From the NCBI GenBank assembly GCA_027924645.1, contig BSBN01001807.1:12108001-12172000 (forward strand): a stretch of 64,000 bases of DNA. Direction: 5' to 3'. This DNA is from Cunninghamia lanceolata (Eukaryota > Streptophyta > Pinopsida > Cupressales > Cupressaceae). The notes under the pieces are model-generated. The model was not told where the DNA came from. It saw nothing but the letters and a program-made list of their open reading frames with translations, and ran no database searches. Below, in pieces: positions 12,346 through 24,099 of the stretch. Each line of letters starts with the position of its first letter. Positions within the stretch are counted from its first letter, which is position 1. Both the position numbers and the translations under genes were made by a program.

Positions 12346-13340
12346 GGAACATATTGTCTTCCAAACATCTATAAACAATATTTTATTATTTATTTAAATA
12401 ACATACAATACATCATTTGAATACATTTCGAAAAGACATTAAATTTAAGTAATCACATCATGCATTCGGAAATGATTAATAACCACGCATTAATGCATAA
12501 AAAGCCATTCAATAATGCATATGCAACTATGTGATGTGTGTGATTGCATCAGGGTAATCCATCCATCAGTTCTTGCCAAGTGGCTAGAACACCTCTACCT
12601 CAACCATGCTCTCGTCTTTGACAAGTACCTGCATTTATTCGCATTCAACTTGACGTCAATAGGTTAGTGTCTCAAAAACATAGCCGAGGCAAATCATTGT
12701 AATCATATCTACAATATCCAATATTTAAAACAATTTCCAATTTCATCAATATAACTCATAATAATTACCTCGACATATGCAAGATTACTTAAAGTAAAGT
12801 CAATCACAATAATTATTCACTAAACTAGAATAATCATATTGTTCATAAAACAAGACGTGACAAGGACACATTTAAGAGTCACGTTGATATACATTTGTCT
12901 CTTCGATATGCTTTTGGTGTTTTAGGCATATTGAAGAGACCATTAAATGACTCGCTCTAATAATTCTCAATCTCTTTGATCTTTCAGTCCCTTCGATTTT
13001 TTTATGTTAGCTCGATATGCCAATGAGTTGTATGTTTATGTCCCTTTGGTCTTTCGGATTATCAAAGAGACTCCAAAGTGAGTCTCCCCAATATGGTGGC
13101 TTCTCAACGATATCCTTGATATCACTTATTGAAGGGACCCTAGGGTAGGTCTTAGTGATACATAAGTGTTTTTCCGATATAACTTTTGCTTTTAGGGTGA
13201 AGGTGACAAGACATGAATTTATTAGATTAAGACTTTGGGTTGAATGGATATATTATTTTGAGCAGGGGAAAATTTAAAATGGTATTTTAGGGGATAATAT
13301 TATGGAGGGAAATGGATTTTTTATAAAAATTTTGGGGTTA
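12346..13340. other. No gene seen
   Basis: AT-rich to 12.88 kb, then a slightly GC-richer stretch with recurring CGATAT words to 13.2 kb. No coding or RNA signature that I recognise. Confidence 0.5.
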
Positions 13341-13930
13341 AAATTTTGTTCCAACAACCCGGAAGCTTGACCTAGACATGCGCTAATTGGTTAAGGTCCA
13401 CTTTAGGATCGAAGCCGGGTTTCCATTTACATAGAGAGAGTGAGTGCTTCCCGTATAACCACGGGCCTCCAGCCAAGATTGATAATAGATCCTCTTGAGA
13501 AGTGAACTTAAATAGGAACATTCCACCTGCCATAGGGCTAGCCTAGATGCTCCCCTTAAGGACCCACTTGGTAGCTACCCATCTTCTCACCAAGTCAATA
13601 TTGGGTCTATAAGCAAAGAACTTCCATACAAGCGTATAATTCTCCATGGATGCTACCACCCTTAAGATGGTTTGGTCTAGAAGTTTAAGAGCCTTAGTAC
13701 CCTCGCACTCGGATAGGATCAGAATACCTATCAGGCACGAACTACCACTGTGAGCAGTGCCCACAAGGGCCTCCTTCCATCAGTTATGTCCAATATCCAA
13801 GGATGACATCACGTGTTCAACAGGACAGCTCATACCATAAATAGAATCCCCAAATGTAGGAGGAGGGGACTGGATCACGCCCCCCTCCGGACTGTCACCA
13901 TACATTCTCGCTCAAAACCAAATTCAAAAT
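13340..13930 (+). other. GC-richer island with tRNA-like promoter boxes (possible SINE head)
   Basis: This stretch is visibly richer in G and C than either flank. TGCGCTAATTGG at 13379-13390 resembles a Pol III A box (2 mismatches by eye). GGATCGAAGCC at 13407-13417 resembles a B box (1 mismatch to GGTTCGANNCC). The spacing is tRNA-like. No target-site duplication or tail was found, and the remaining 500 bp has no match I recognise. A diverged SINE or another old insertion are both possible. Confidence 0.3.
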
Positions 13931-14703
13931 TAGGCGGGATAGTTGCAAAGCTATCAGTAACAGGTTCCCTCTTCTCTATATGCAATATGTTGTGCTTTTA
14001 ATTTCCTTGCTTAAATTTATATTTATGTTGTGTCATTTTGATATTCTTCATTAGCACATGGATGATGCAAACACCTTTAGTGGTGCATGTTGATGCAAGT
14101 GACTCTAAACATGTGTTGTGAAGTTTTTGTCAATTCTTTATTGTGTTATGTTTGTGTTTTCTCTTGTCTTGTGTCTTTATGTTTGATCTTTTGTTTATGC
14201 CACGTATGTTGCAATCTCCCTTCTTTATATTTCCATGTGCTTATTTTTACTTTTCACTTTAGCTTTTTTCTTATGCCTTGTATGTTGTGATCCTCATTCC
14301 GTGTGTCTTACATTATCTTATGTCTCCTTTTTCCTTTTAGCCTTTTGATTATGTCATGTTTGTTGTGAGTCTTCTATTCTTATGTCTTTTGATCTCATTT
14401 CACCCCTTATATTATGTCTAATGTCTTGTTTCGTGATCTTTGCATGTTATTTTTTCCCACTTAGGGGTATTAACTTTATGATAGTTATTTTATCCTAATG
14501 GTACATTTATAATTATCTTATGGATCATATGACTATAATGTTTACATCTTATGTTATCCTGCTCACATGTCTATATAATTTTGAAATCTTGCATGTTCAA
14601 TTATGATTATCATGTTTATATCTTATGACATGACATTCATGCTTACATGATTATTATCTAGTACTTATGTCTTTTATCACTTGTTTATGATCCTCATGGG
14701 GGC
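13931..14703. other. T-rich sequence, no gene seen
   Basis: Low-complexity T-rich text with words such as TTATGTC and TTGTG repeated loosely. Short ORFs only. Confidence 0.5.
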
Positions 14704-15159
14704 AACATTGGGGGCACTTATCCAAGGGGTTGAGCTTAATTGGTTAAAGTGTTGGTGTAGATTAGGTGAACAAAATGAAGTGAAAACACAAACTAAATGC
14801 ATAAAAACACAAAGTTATGCCTCACATGAAGACCCAATCTCATCAAGGGAGGAGGAAGCTTGCACCCAAGAGCTCCTAAGACATGATATTCCCTATTTGA
14901 TTGAAATGTGGATTGCTCTTGCTTTCAACACAAATGTAGATGAAGGATTAGAGGATAGATAGATTTGAGATTTGAGAGAAATTTGGGCATGGTTTTGATG
15001 CAAGAAGAAGTTGTTATGAATGGATTGGGTGAGGGTTTCATTTATAGATTTTTGAAAAAGGAATGGAGGGTGAGGATCAAGAGTTGAGATAAAGGGCTCT
15101 CATTATTTTTGAATTTTAAATTCATAGTGGATGAATTAAAAATTTATTTTTGGGAAGAG

Positions 15160-15540
15160 TGGATTATGATAAGTTGAATTTTTAATTCAACTAGTGGATG
15201 ACAAAAATGAATTAAAGATTCATTTTTGGATAGTGGAGGATTAGTGGAGGATAAAAAATGAATTAAAGATTTATTTTTAGGTAGTGGATATGACAAGTTG
15301 AATTTTTAATTCAATTAGTGGAGGACAATTGAATTAAAAATTCAATTAGTGGAGGACAATTGAATTAAAAATTCATTAGTGGAGGACAATTGAATTGAAA
15401 ATTCATTAGTGGAGGACAATTGAATTTTCAATTCAATTAGTGGAGGATAGTGGGGGACAATTGAATTTTAAATTCAATAGTGGATGATAGTGGGGGACAA
15501 TTGAATTTTAAATTCATTTTTGGATAATGGAGGATATTAG
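15160..15540 (+). repeat. ~30-bp tandem repeats inside the solo LTR
   Basis: AGTGGAGGACAATTGAATT recurs with period 30-31 at about 15317, 15348, 15378 and 15408. Looser copies lie upstream and downstream. AATTGAATT...AATTCAATT within the units makes them locally self-complementary. Confidence 0.85.
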
Positions 15541-15680
15541 CTAATTAAATATTAAGAATATTTAATTATATGTGCCACATGGTGAGGTGGAAGAGATGAG
15601 CTAGATTTTGTGAGGTGGATTTAGGACTTAGGATAGAGGGAAATTGAAATAATAAATATTGCATATTTATTAAATCAATT

Positions 15681-15852
15681 GGCTAAGGTTTTAGACTATT
15701 GAATTAATGAAATTAATTCAATTTTGAGGATAATATGATGGAAAATAGGGTAATGGAGGGATAATTGGCTAAGATTTTAGACTATTGAATTAATGAAATT
15801 AATTCAATTTTGGGGATAATATGATGGAAAATAGGGTAATGAAGGGATAATT
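15681..15852 (+). repeat. 86-bp tandem duplication inside the solo LTR
   Basis: GGCTAAGGTTTTAGACTATT at 15681 is repeated from 15767 with only a few substitutions through TAGGGTAATG. Period 86. Confidence 0.9.
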
Positions 15853-16253
15853 AATTAAATAAAAATTTAATTAATTAGTTAGGAGGGAAATTGACATGTT
15901 TAGGGATGTCAGGAGTCGATTCGATGGTAGAAGACATTTTTAGGTGTCTACAGTTGGGTTCTCATTGTGGAGAGCCAAGTTCAAATCCCCATAGGGGCAT
16001 CTAATGTGGAATTCTAATTTGTGACTCTTGGTCTTTCAAAGTTGGTTTGTAATGTAAAATGTGGATTTTAAATAAAGTGGATTTTCAAGTAATGACTCTC
16101 AATCTTCCATAGGTGATTTCTAATGTGTTTTCTCACAAGAAGCTTGTATTAGTCTCTAATAAGTACTCACAAGAGCTTGTATTGGTCTCACATCAATGCT
16201 CCTATGAGTAGAATATTTGTAAATGATTTGCACTGTAAAAACATTGGGGGCAC

Positions 16254-16650
16254 CTTGCTTCTACTTTGTTGTTACATGTTTGTCACATGATGATATATTT
16301 ATATTCTTACATGCTTATTTCATATTACATGATCATATCTTTTTCTTTTTTCCTCCAATTCCTTGCATCACTTGTATGCAAGGGACATATAATGTCCCCA
16401 ATGTTCCTTTAACGGGCTTGGGTATAATAATTATCTCATGATCACTTTAATGGGTCTGGCTATAATAATAAGTGATTCTAAATTATGATTCAAAAATTAT
16501 GATTAGAATAATGAAAACTATATATTGACTGTTTAAATCAACTAAATACATTCACTCCTTTTAATTTCTAATTTTCTAAATTTTACCATATAATCTCTCA
16601 CAACTCTAAATTAAATTAATTATATTATATTGCTTGTCATATTCATAAAA
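16254..16650. other. No gene seen
   Basis: AT-rich sequence between the SINE and the LINE target site. It contains only short ORFs without motifs. Confidence 0.5.
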
Positions 16651-17007
16651 CCTAATTATAAGAGTATAATTAATTATTGATTGAATCTTTTTTGGTGGAG
16701 CACTCTGCAAATTGTTCGAGGGTTCTGGTTCCCCTGCATGAAAAAGTTGTAGAGCTACTCTCTGGCTTGAACATTGGTCATCTTTCGTTTGCAATTTTTG
16801 TAAAATTTTATTGTCTGCTTGCCAATATTTTAGTTTTATGTATTAAAGTTTCTATTTTTTTTAGTATTCCTTTTAACCCTAAATTACCTAAACATTTGAA
16901 TATTTTGAAATCATAGAAAAAAAATTTGAATTCCCTACGTTAGGTTTCCCGTCGGGTAGGATTGAAGTCTCCATTGTCTTGGTACATGCAAAGGGTGACT
17001 AGTCTAC

Positions 17008-18884
17008 ATGGTTCCGACCGAGGCATTTACTCCTTGCCTGGTTGTTGTAATGGCCAAGGCAGATGAAAATACTATTAAAGATGTGGGGAATAATAGTGGA
17101 GCCAAGGTTGCAGGAAAAACATTCAAGGAAGCCCTAGATATCAGTAATGTCTCCTGTCCACCCCAAGATGCGAACTTCTCAGCATTGGAGAGAGAGGAGG
17201 GCGACGGTGGTGGCGGGGTCGGCAGAACGGAAGGAAAGGAAGCAACAGGAGGAAAGGCAGAAGGTAAGAATCTTGGTTTGCATCGTAAACTAGTCCTTCA
17301 ACCTAATTCTGGATGCAGCTTGCTATGAATGCTGAAGAAAATAGGCTGAGAATGTGGCTCTTTTCTTTGTGTGTTTGGACTGTGAAAAATTACCTGCTAG
17401 AAATTTTTTTGATAACTAGCTATATACAGTATGGGGAAAAAAATGGGGGTTCACATTTCCTTCTGTAGAATGATCTCTAAAGGCATTTTTGTGATTATTC
17501 TTAAGAACTATGGCATGCAAAAGAAAATTTTAGAGAAGGAAATGTGGAATGTTGGCAGATCTCTATTTAAGGTTTTTTCGTGGAGCCCAAAGGCCTCTAT
17601 GCAAGACATAAAATTATGTTCGGTCCCAAGGTCGTTGCTAGTAAAAGATGTACATGTGCATCTTTGGGCATTTCTTGCTAACTTTTTGGAACCCATTGGC
17701 AAAATCCTAAAAGTAGAAGACTCTCAAATGACCCTACCGCATATGGATGCTAGGGTTTTGGTTTCCCTTAAACCTAGGATTATAATCTGAGAAGTGCTAC
17801 AAATAAATCTTGAGAACAAGACTGTAAAATGTGCAGTTGTGGGTCTAGTGGGTCTCAACTCCTACTTCTTTTGTAAATCTGTTGATCATCTAAGGAAAGA
17901 CTACCTAGTGATAAAATTAAGGAATATTAAAAATCGGTTTGAAAAAGGGGAATCTACAAATGTTGCCTTCGGCTCGAGTGGTTTAGGGCATAGTAAAGTC
18001 CCGAATGCCATACCTAGGAATGATTCTCCTTCGGCACGCGAGCTTGTACCATGTCCTCAACCTCCCCAGCCAAGCCCGAAATCTCTACAGGGCTCTCTTA
18101 GGGAAGTTAGAAACACTTTGGAAAAACTAAAATTGGAGGAACTCTCCTCTAACAAAGATTTACTTACCTCCTCTAAAATGGTTGAGTCTACACCCTTCCC
18201 ATCTCCCTCTATTGACAAGAACAAGGTGGTTTTTGGGGGCTCAAAAGTTGTGGAAGTAGATCCTTCTCCTTCGGAAGAGGCATTCCCTGCTTGCAATATG
18301 AATTTAGAGGAGTTAAATATAGTTAGCCCTCTTTCGGGGAAGGATAAAGATGTTTGGGATTCAGTTCTAAAGGGTAAGAATAATCCTATTGAAATAAGCT
18401 TGGAACAAGCCACAGTGGAGAAGAATTCTGATGCAATGGAGAAAAAAAAAATTTAGATGATAATTTGGGTCTTGCCCCCGTAAAGAGAAATGCTCAACAA
18501 CTTGCTCTGATGAAAATCAGAGAAGACATGTTGGCAAGGAAAATGGAGGAACTTGTGCATGAGATTGGTCTTCCTTCACAATCTGATTCACCAGACCATT
18601 TGAAGATTAACTATGAAATCCCCATTATGGTTGTAGAGAATGCCCAAGGTGGAATTGATGAAGTAGAAGAAATTGTAGAATGTCCTAAAGGGGAAGGTGG
18701 AAGGAAAAAAAGGAAACATATTAGAAGGAATTTTAGTGATGCTAAACGAGTAAAAGGAGGGAAACTTCCTAAATGTTTTGACAAGATGCGTGTGTCTAAG
18801 AAGATGCTCAATGAGTTGAACAACAAATTCATAAACTTTTTCCATGAAATGCATCAGTTGGAATGTGAGGGGTTTAGAGTCTCC
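17008..18884 (+). pseudogene. LINE ORF1 (DUF4283-like, zinc knuckle remnant)
   Basis: ORF1 of plant L1 elements encodes the RNA-binding chaperone that packages element RNA. The pieces 17008-17328, 17431-17790 and 17794-18456 share one frame, and 18465-18887 is shifted. WNVGRSLFKVFSWSP near 17555 and the downstream beta-strand region match the DUF4283 pattern. A zinc-knuckle relic follows (FFCKSVDHLRKDY near 17870), with some Cys lost compared with CX2CX4HX4C. The C-terminal part is Ser/Pro/Lys-rich with a basic GRKKRKHIRR patch near 18700. Stops at 17326, 17788 and 18454 and a gap of non-coding frame at 17329-17430 show decay. The start at 17008 is the first Met in this frame. Confidence 0.8.
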
Positions 18885-18889
18885 TGATA

Positions 18890-19710
18890 GGAAATATATT
18901 GTGAGAGACCTGGTCAATAAGCATAAGAATATGGATTTTTTATTACCTTAGGAAATCAAAGCTATAAAATTTTAGCTAGATAATGTTCTGAGGTTCATAT
19001 GGAAGGACTCCATAAAAACTCATACCTTTCATGATAAAGGTAAAGGAGGCACTGCAATTCTTATTAAAATTGAATGGCGGCCTTTTATTTTGGAAACTGG
19101 GTTCTCTCCTTGCAATAGGGCAGCATGGATTTGCATTGATAAAATGGAGAAAAATTTGGTATTTGTTCTCTCTACACCTCTAATGATTATAAAGAAAGGG
19201 GGGCGCTTTGGGATTGGATTACCTCCAGTCTTCCTAAAATCCCTTAGATCTTTGCCAGAGATTTTCATATGGTGGAGAATAGAGAGGACAAAACAGGAAG
19301 GATTAATACATAGTGGAAAGGCAATGAGAAATTTTTTTGGCTCAAGTTCAAGAAATCCCTCAGGTTGTTCGACCCTTTAGAGGGTGCCGAGAGCATGAGC
19401 AAGGGCATTTGGTTCTCCTGGTGTAATGCACAGTCTGGTGGCAAGATAATATACAGTAGACTAGATAGAATACATGTGAATAAAGAGTGTTTTCAATTTA
19501 AAAGTTCTCAAGAGGACAATGTAGTTAAAGTCTTACCTAGTTCTCTATCAGATCACCATCCAATTTGTGTTGAAATCTATCTTATAGCTCATGACATTGT
19601 GTCTAAACCTAAAATATCTAAATCCTTCAAACTCAATGTCATGTTATTGGATAAAGAATATTGTAGACAAGGCATAGTTTCAGTGAGGAACATTGTTAAA
19701 TATACCTAGA
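18890..19710 (+). pseudogene. LINE ORF2, APE-type endonuclease part
   Basis: This is the endonuclease that nicks target DNA to prime reverse transcription. The frame is broken several times between 18950 and 19380. In 19365-19709 the C-terminal core is clear: a GIWFSWCN segment, YSRLDRIHVN near 19460 and LPSSLSDHHPICVEI near 19540. The SDHHPI box holds the catalytic Asp-His of APE-like endonucleases. Stop codons upstream make it inactive. It is followed without a break by the RT region. Confidence 0.85.
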
Positions 19711-21113
19711 CTCATAGTTCTGCCAGCAATTATTGGTCTGATCGTGTCAAAGCTTGCCAAGGATTTTTCTAGTTATGTGGGAAAAAATTTGCCATGGACA
19801 AGAAAGGAAGAAAGAGTACTTCAAAACCAATTCCTTGAATCTGAAAAGGAGTTATAGGATAATCCCTTTGATGAGAGTCTAATTACCTCAGTGAATGCCA
19901 TTAAAAATAGGCTCAGGTATTTTGAAACTCTGAGGGCACAAAATGCTAAAAATAGGGCAAGGTTGAATTAGATAAAGGATGGAGATAGAGGCTCTAAATA
20001 TTTTTTCAATATTTTGAGGAGCAAATTTAGACAAGAACATGTTGATTCAATAACAGAAAATGGCACTGCTTATACTGAACAGAGGGACATCAAGGAAGTT
20101 TTCAAGAACTTCTATGAAAAACTATTTAAAGTGGAAGATGGGAGTCAAGAGTGCTTGGAGGCACAAAAGCTTTGTGCAGAAATTTGCCCTAGAAAAATTG
20201 ATGACTCTATGGCAAGGAAATTGAAATAGAGCATATCTAAAGAAGAAATTAGAAATGCCTTATTCTCAATGAGCTCTAACAAATCCCCTGGAATAGATGG
20301 TCTTCCTGTGGAATTTTATAAAATCAATTTAGAATGGGTGGTGGATGATCTCCTGGAAGTCTATGAAGAGGCTATAGGGAAAGGAACCTTGGGAAAGGAA
20401 ATTAATAGAGGAGTTATTAAGCTTTATCCTAAAGGTGGTGACAAATCCAACTTGAGAAACTGGAGGCCTATCACATTGCTCAATGTGTCTTACAAAATAA
20501 TTGCTAAAGTTTTGGCAAGGAGACTAGTTGATATTCTACCCTCTATTATAAATGTAACACAAACAGGATTTATTAAGGGTAGATATATCCTGGAGAACTT
20601 GCAAACAAGCTAGGAAGATACACATTGGGCTAAGGAGTCTAGATAGGATGTAGGGATTCTACTATTATATTTTGAAAAAGCATATGACAGAGTAGAATGG
20701 TCTTTCATTATATGTGTACTTAAGGCTTTTGGGTTCCCAATGGAGTATATCAAATGGTAAAAATGTTTTTCAATGATGCTTCTGCCCAAATTGAAATTAA
20801 TGGAGACCTTACATACCCCTTCCAAATGGGAAGATCGATAAGGCAAGGCTGCCCTTTGGCCCCTACCTTGTTTGTTATAGTCTCTGAAGCCCTTGTTTAT
20901 ATTTTGAGAACTGATAGAATTCATGGGTGCTTCAAAGGAATTGAGTTACCTGATGGGTCTCCTCTTCTTAACATGTAGTTTGCAGATGATACAGCCCTTT
21001 ATCCTATAATAGAGAAAGATAACTTAAGAAATCTAAAAATTAGATTGGATAAATTTTGTACAACTTCAGGTGCTAAAGTCTCTTTCATCAAATCCACTCT
21101 TATAGGTTGGTCT
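19711..21113 (+). pseudogene. LINE ORF2, reverse transcriptase, 5' part
   Basis: Non-LTR RT. Visible blocks: SSNKSPGIDGLPVEFYK near 20275, a NWRPITLLNVSYKIIAKVLARRL block near 20460, TGFIKGRYI near 20565, the motif A region, RQGCPLAPTLF near 20845, and FADD near 20979-20990. In motif A the expected catalytic Asp of LLLDFEKAYD is Tyr (LLYFEKAYD), so the enzyme is dead even apart from the stops. Stops (for example TAG in NM-stop-FADD) fall where related RTs usually have Gln or Trp. The frame continues after the LTR insert at 28,692. Confidence 0.93.
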
Positions 21114-22230
21114 TGTTGGCAAGAGACACTGTGTGGCTTCTTTATTGTTGTCGTTGATGGCAACAAAGTCCATCCCACACATCCGCAGCACATGGTATGT
21201 CTATACCAGAAGTCAGATTGAAGAGTATTTTGGTCCGGTGAGCAAGAACAGAGCATGTAGCAAGGTCTGACAATCAGGTCCAGATTTCCCAGAGGATGTA
21301 TCTCAAAAAAGTGTGGACTTGGGGAGGTCAAGAGGAGTACCATTACTGCTACATTCTAGAGATTGAGCCTCCGGTGTTGAAAGAATGAAAAGATATGAGC
21401 ATCTAAGTGTTGGGTTCCTGAGAGGCAGTGTAGACTAAGGAAGAACTAACCAATAGAGCATCAGACCTTAACCCGGATGAGAAATTGATGGTGATCAATC
21501 TACTTAAGGGATCATTCATGGTTGACTGACATGATTGATGACTTCTATAACTATCTCTTTGATACACATCACTTAATAAGCATGGATTCAGCCGACATAC
21601 TAGAGTTTGGGAAAATCTTGAGTATTCTGGATGCCGACTAGAATGATGTTGAAATCCTTGGTGTGGATATATATACCATATGCATTTCGATGTGAAAGTG
21701 TGTGGATTGTGATATAGTTAGCGAGAAAAGATAGAGATAAGTGTGGAAGCGAAAATACAGGTCTGGTATGTGACAGAACAATAGCACCAAAATAGAGGAA
21801 GAATGAAGTGCAGTAGATCAGTATATTGAGCCTAATCGGAACTGAACCTCAACATATGTGGATGCCTCTCATCAGTTCAAACACCTAGTTACTTTCTATA
21901 TACCTTGTAGATAGTCAGTCTCTTGTAGGCAGTGAGCCTCTTGTGAGTAGTGTGCTCGGGCAGTGAGCCCTAATTGGCAAGTGCCATTTTGTACTTCTTA
22001 TTCTTTTAACAGAGAATACAATCTTGGGTTAGTCACCCTGTGGTTTTTCCCTTAACAGGGTTTTCCACGTCAAAATCATTGTGTTATGTGTGTTGATTTT
22101 ATTTCTGCTCTCATGGTTATGTATGCTTATATGTTTTGATGCTGCACTAATAGTTAAAGAAGAACAGAAAGTTAAAATATTTAAGATAACTGATTCACCC
22201 CCTTCTCAGTTATCTACCTTGTTTCCAACA
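21114..22230 (+). mobile_element. 5' LTR of the non-autonomous Copia-like element
   Basis: 1,117 bp, TGTTGGCAAGAG to TTTCCAACA. It is about 95% similar by eye to the 3' copy. It contains the GGGTTTTCCACGTCAAAA string and ends in an AT-rich segment before the PBS. Confidence 0.93.
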
Positions 22231-22232
22231 AT

Positions 22233-22244
22233 TGGTATCAAAGC
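22233..22244 (+). other. Primer-binding site (tRNA-iMet type)
   Basis: TGGTATCAAAGC, 11 of 12 to the usual TGGTATCAGAGC, two bases after the 5' LTR. Confidence 0.85.
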
Positions 22245-22295
22245 CAAGTTCCTCCAAATAGAGCCTAACAGCTTGAGGAAGATCTAGGAATCTCA

Positions 22296-23459
22296 ATGGA
22301 TATGTATGGTATGAGGGAACAACTTCAGTCTGCCCTAGATGATCTTGAGCAATCTCACTCTAAAATCAATAACTTAAGGGAAAGACTCAAACAAGCTGAT
22401 GATTTCATAAATGAACTAAAAGAGAAACTGAGTATCTCTGTGAAAAAGAGAAAGGAACTACTTCAACAATTAGCAAGTCAAAGTGAAGCCAATGATACTG
22501 ATGAAATTCTAAATGAGAAGAACAAGTTATGTGAGAAGCTATCAAAAGAGGTCATTATGGTAAGACATGAAATGGAATCAGGGGTTATGAAATTCACCCA
22601 AGAAATTGAAGATAATTTAAAACAATCTCTCAAAGAAAAGTCAGAAGACTGCCACAAAATGGATAGAATAATCAGGCATCTAGAATCTGATCTTGAAGAA
22701 GCCAGAGATAATGAAGAACAACTTGAGAATTAGATAGACACTCTTAAAAGGAATCTTCAAACAACAAATGAATACAAAGAGAAATTCAAGATAAGCTCTA
22801 CTCAACTTGAAGTTCTTCTTGAAATCCAAAAGAGGGTAGATGACAAATAAGGCTTGAGGTATGAGAAAGGTGAAAGCTTCGGATCCGGTCAGAAGAACTC
22901 TAGATCAGGAAATCCTAGGAACAGGCCTAGAAGACCTCTGGTAAGACAACCAAATGCTCAAATATGTCCATCCTTCAATGGATACTGCTACAATTGCAAT
23001 AACTTCAGTCATAAAGAAAACTAGTGTGGAAGAAGAATGAATCAGACTAATTCATCTTTCTCTGGACAGTGTTTTAAATGCCAAAGGTATGGTCACAAAA
23101 CTCATGAATGTAGAAATATGCAAATAAACAATTCATTCAATGGTAGATGCTTTGCATGCAATAGAATGGGACATATGGCAAATCAATGCAAATCAAGAGG
23201 ATATCAATCAAATTTGCAAAGAAATGTTATTTGCTACAATTGCAATAGATCCGGTCATATTGCCAAATTCTGTAGAAGTAAGAATTAGGATAAGAAGGGT
23301 CCGGTGCATCATAATCAAAATCAAGACAAAGGAAAAAGAAAAGTGAATGCGGATGAAATTCAAAGCGAGATGAACAAGATTTGGGTGAAGAGAAGTACAG
23401 AAAATGTTGGGGATGGATCCGCACTAGAATCTGGTGCTGATATTCCTTCTGAAAACTAA
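22296..23459 (+). pseudogene. Gag-like protein: coiled coil plus four CCHC zinc knuckles
   Basis: RNA-packaging protein of the element. The first ~185 residues form a Leu/Glu/Lys heptad-rich coiled coil (MDMYGMREQLQSALDDLEQ onward). Four CX2CX4HX4C knuckles follow near 22990, 23070, 23150 and 23235: CYNCNNFSHKEN-stop-C, CFKCQRYGHKTHEC, CFACNRMGHMANQC and CYNCNRSGHIAKFC. Stops at 22731, 22846, 23022 and 23286 are TAG or TAA at probable Gln positions. Otherwise the frame is kept to about 23459. No capsid-type (UBN2-like) domain is seen before the coiled coil, which starts only 50 bp after the PBS. The gag has lost, or never had, the usual N-terminal half. Confidence 0.85.
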
Positions 23460-24099
23460 ATAGATGAGCTCTGGCTCAAGGAGAGTCACAAAGGAAAATA
23501 AATTCACCCAGCCAGTCAATTGGTGCCTGAAATTGGCACATGGAAAGTTGTGGTTTAAAAGGTTCTCAGAGAAATATCTAAATAACCCTTGGTAAAAATA
23601 TGAAAGATCCGCAAAGGGTTTTGAAGAGGTTAATCATCCAAGATTGATTTAGTTTGATAAGTCATCCGGTAAACTAGGATTCTCACAGTTAGATCCGGTA
23701 TGATTCAAAATTGAAATATCTTGATCTGCAGATAAGTGGAATGATTGGAGAAAGGGAGATACATTGTCAATTATCACCAAGAATAATTCTAAGTGCATCT
23801 CAATGATTCAGAAGGATCTCTCTCAGAACAAGGGAACCAGAATGACTTAAAGTGTACATTTATTGTAATATGAAATTAGGGTTTACGCAGAAATATAAGG
23901 GTTCTTTTATTCATCATTTGCACACTTGCACTCGAGAAGAAGAAAGAAAGGGCTCTTCAAACAAGATTGCTTCAACCCTCTCAAAGATCAACCACAGAAT
24001 CTGATTCAACCAGCAATCTTTTCCAGCTCATTTGGTGAACCCTAGAAGCATAAAAATGGATTTCTGTTCTTGAATATCTCTCTCTGAATCTTTTGCAAG
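23460..24099 (+). other. Internal non-coding stretch where pol would be expected
   Basis: No protease (D-S/T-G), integrase or RT motif in any frame. It contains short polar text with several TCCGGT words. It ends with a leader-like segment before the start of the second ORF at 24100. Confidence 0.7.

Larger units (their letters stand above)
14756..15952 (+). mobile_element. Solo LTR (1,197 bp) with GTTGG TSD
   Basis: Starts TGTAGATTAGG and ends GGTGTCTACA, so the termini form a perfect 6-bp inverted repeat (TGTAGA/TCTACA). It is flanked by GTTGG at 14751-14755 and 15953-15957. No primer-binding site, polypurine tract or internal coding region is present. A solo LTR left by LTR-LTR recombination is the simplest reading. 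Removing it and one GTTGG rejoins the SINE head. Orientation is not determined by sequence. Confidence 0.85.
14704..16253 (+). mobile_element. tRNA-derived SINE with 14-bp TSD, split by a solo LTR
   Basis: AACATTGGGGGCAC occurs at 14704-14717 and again at 16240-16253, a 14-bp direct repeat typical of LINE-mediated insertion. Between the copies, with the solo LTR removed, lies about 320 bp. It starts with a tRNA-like head: an A-box region (TTGAGCTTAATTGG...TTAAAGTGTTGG) before the LTR, then after it a GGTTCTC/GAGAGCC hairpin and a B-box-like AAGTTCAAATCCCC. It ends in a short A-run. Length, tRNA-like head and long TSD fit a SINE. I do not assign it to a named family. The head is interrupted between the A and B boxes, so it should no longer be transcribed by Pol III. 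Confidence 0.72.

Noticed and set aside
14718..14755. Possible functional tRNA gene
   Set aside because: The A-box-like head lacks a matching acceptor stem and is separated from the B box by a 1.2-kb LTR. The long TSD fits a SINE instead.
15290..15510. CRISPR-like regular repeats
   Set aside because: The units are contiguous AT-rich tandem repeats without unique spacers and lie inside a plant LTR.
17008..18887. Host gene rather than LINE ORF1
   Set aside because: The DUF4283-like block, knuckle relic and direct continuation into APE endonuclease and RT within shared TSDs make LINE ORF1 the clear reading.
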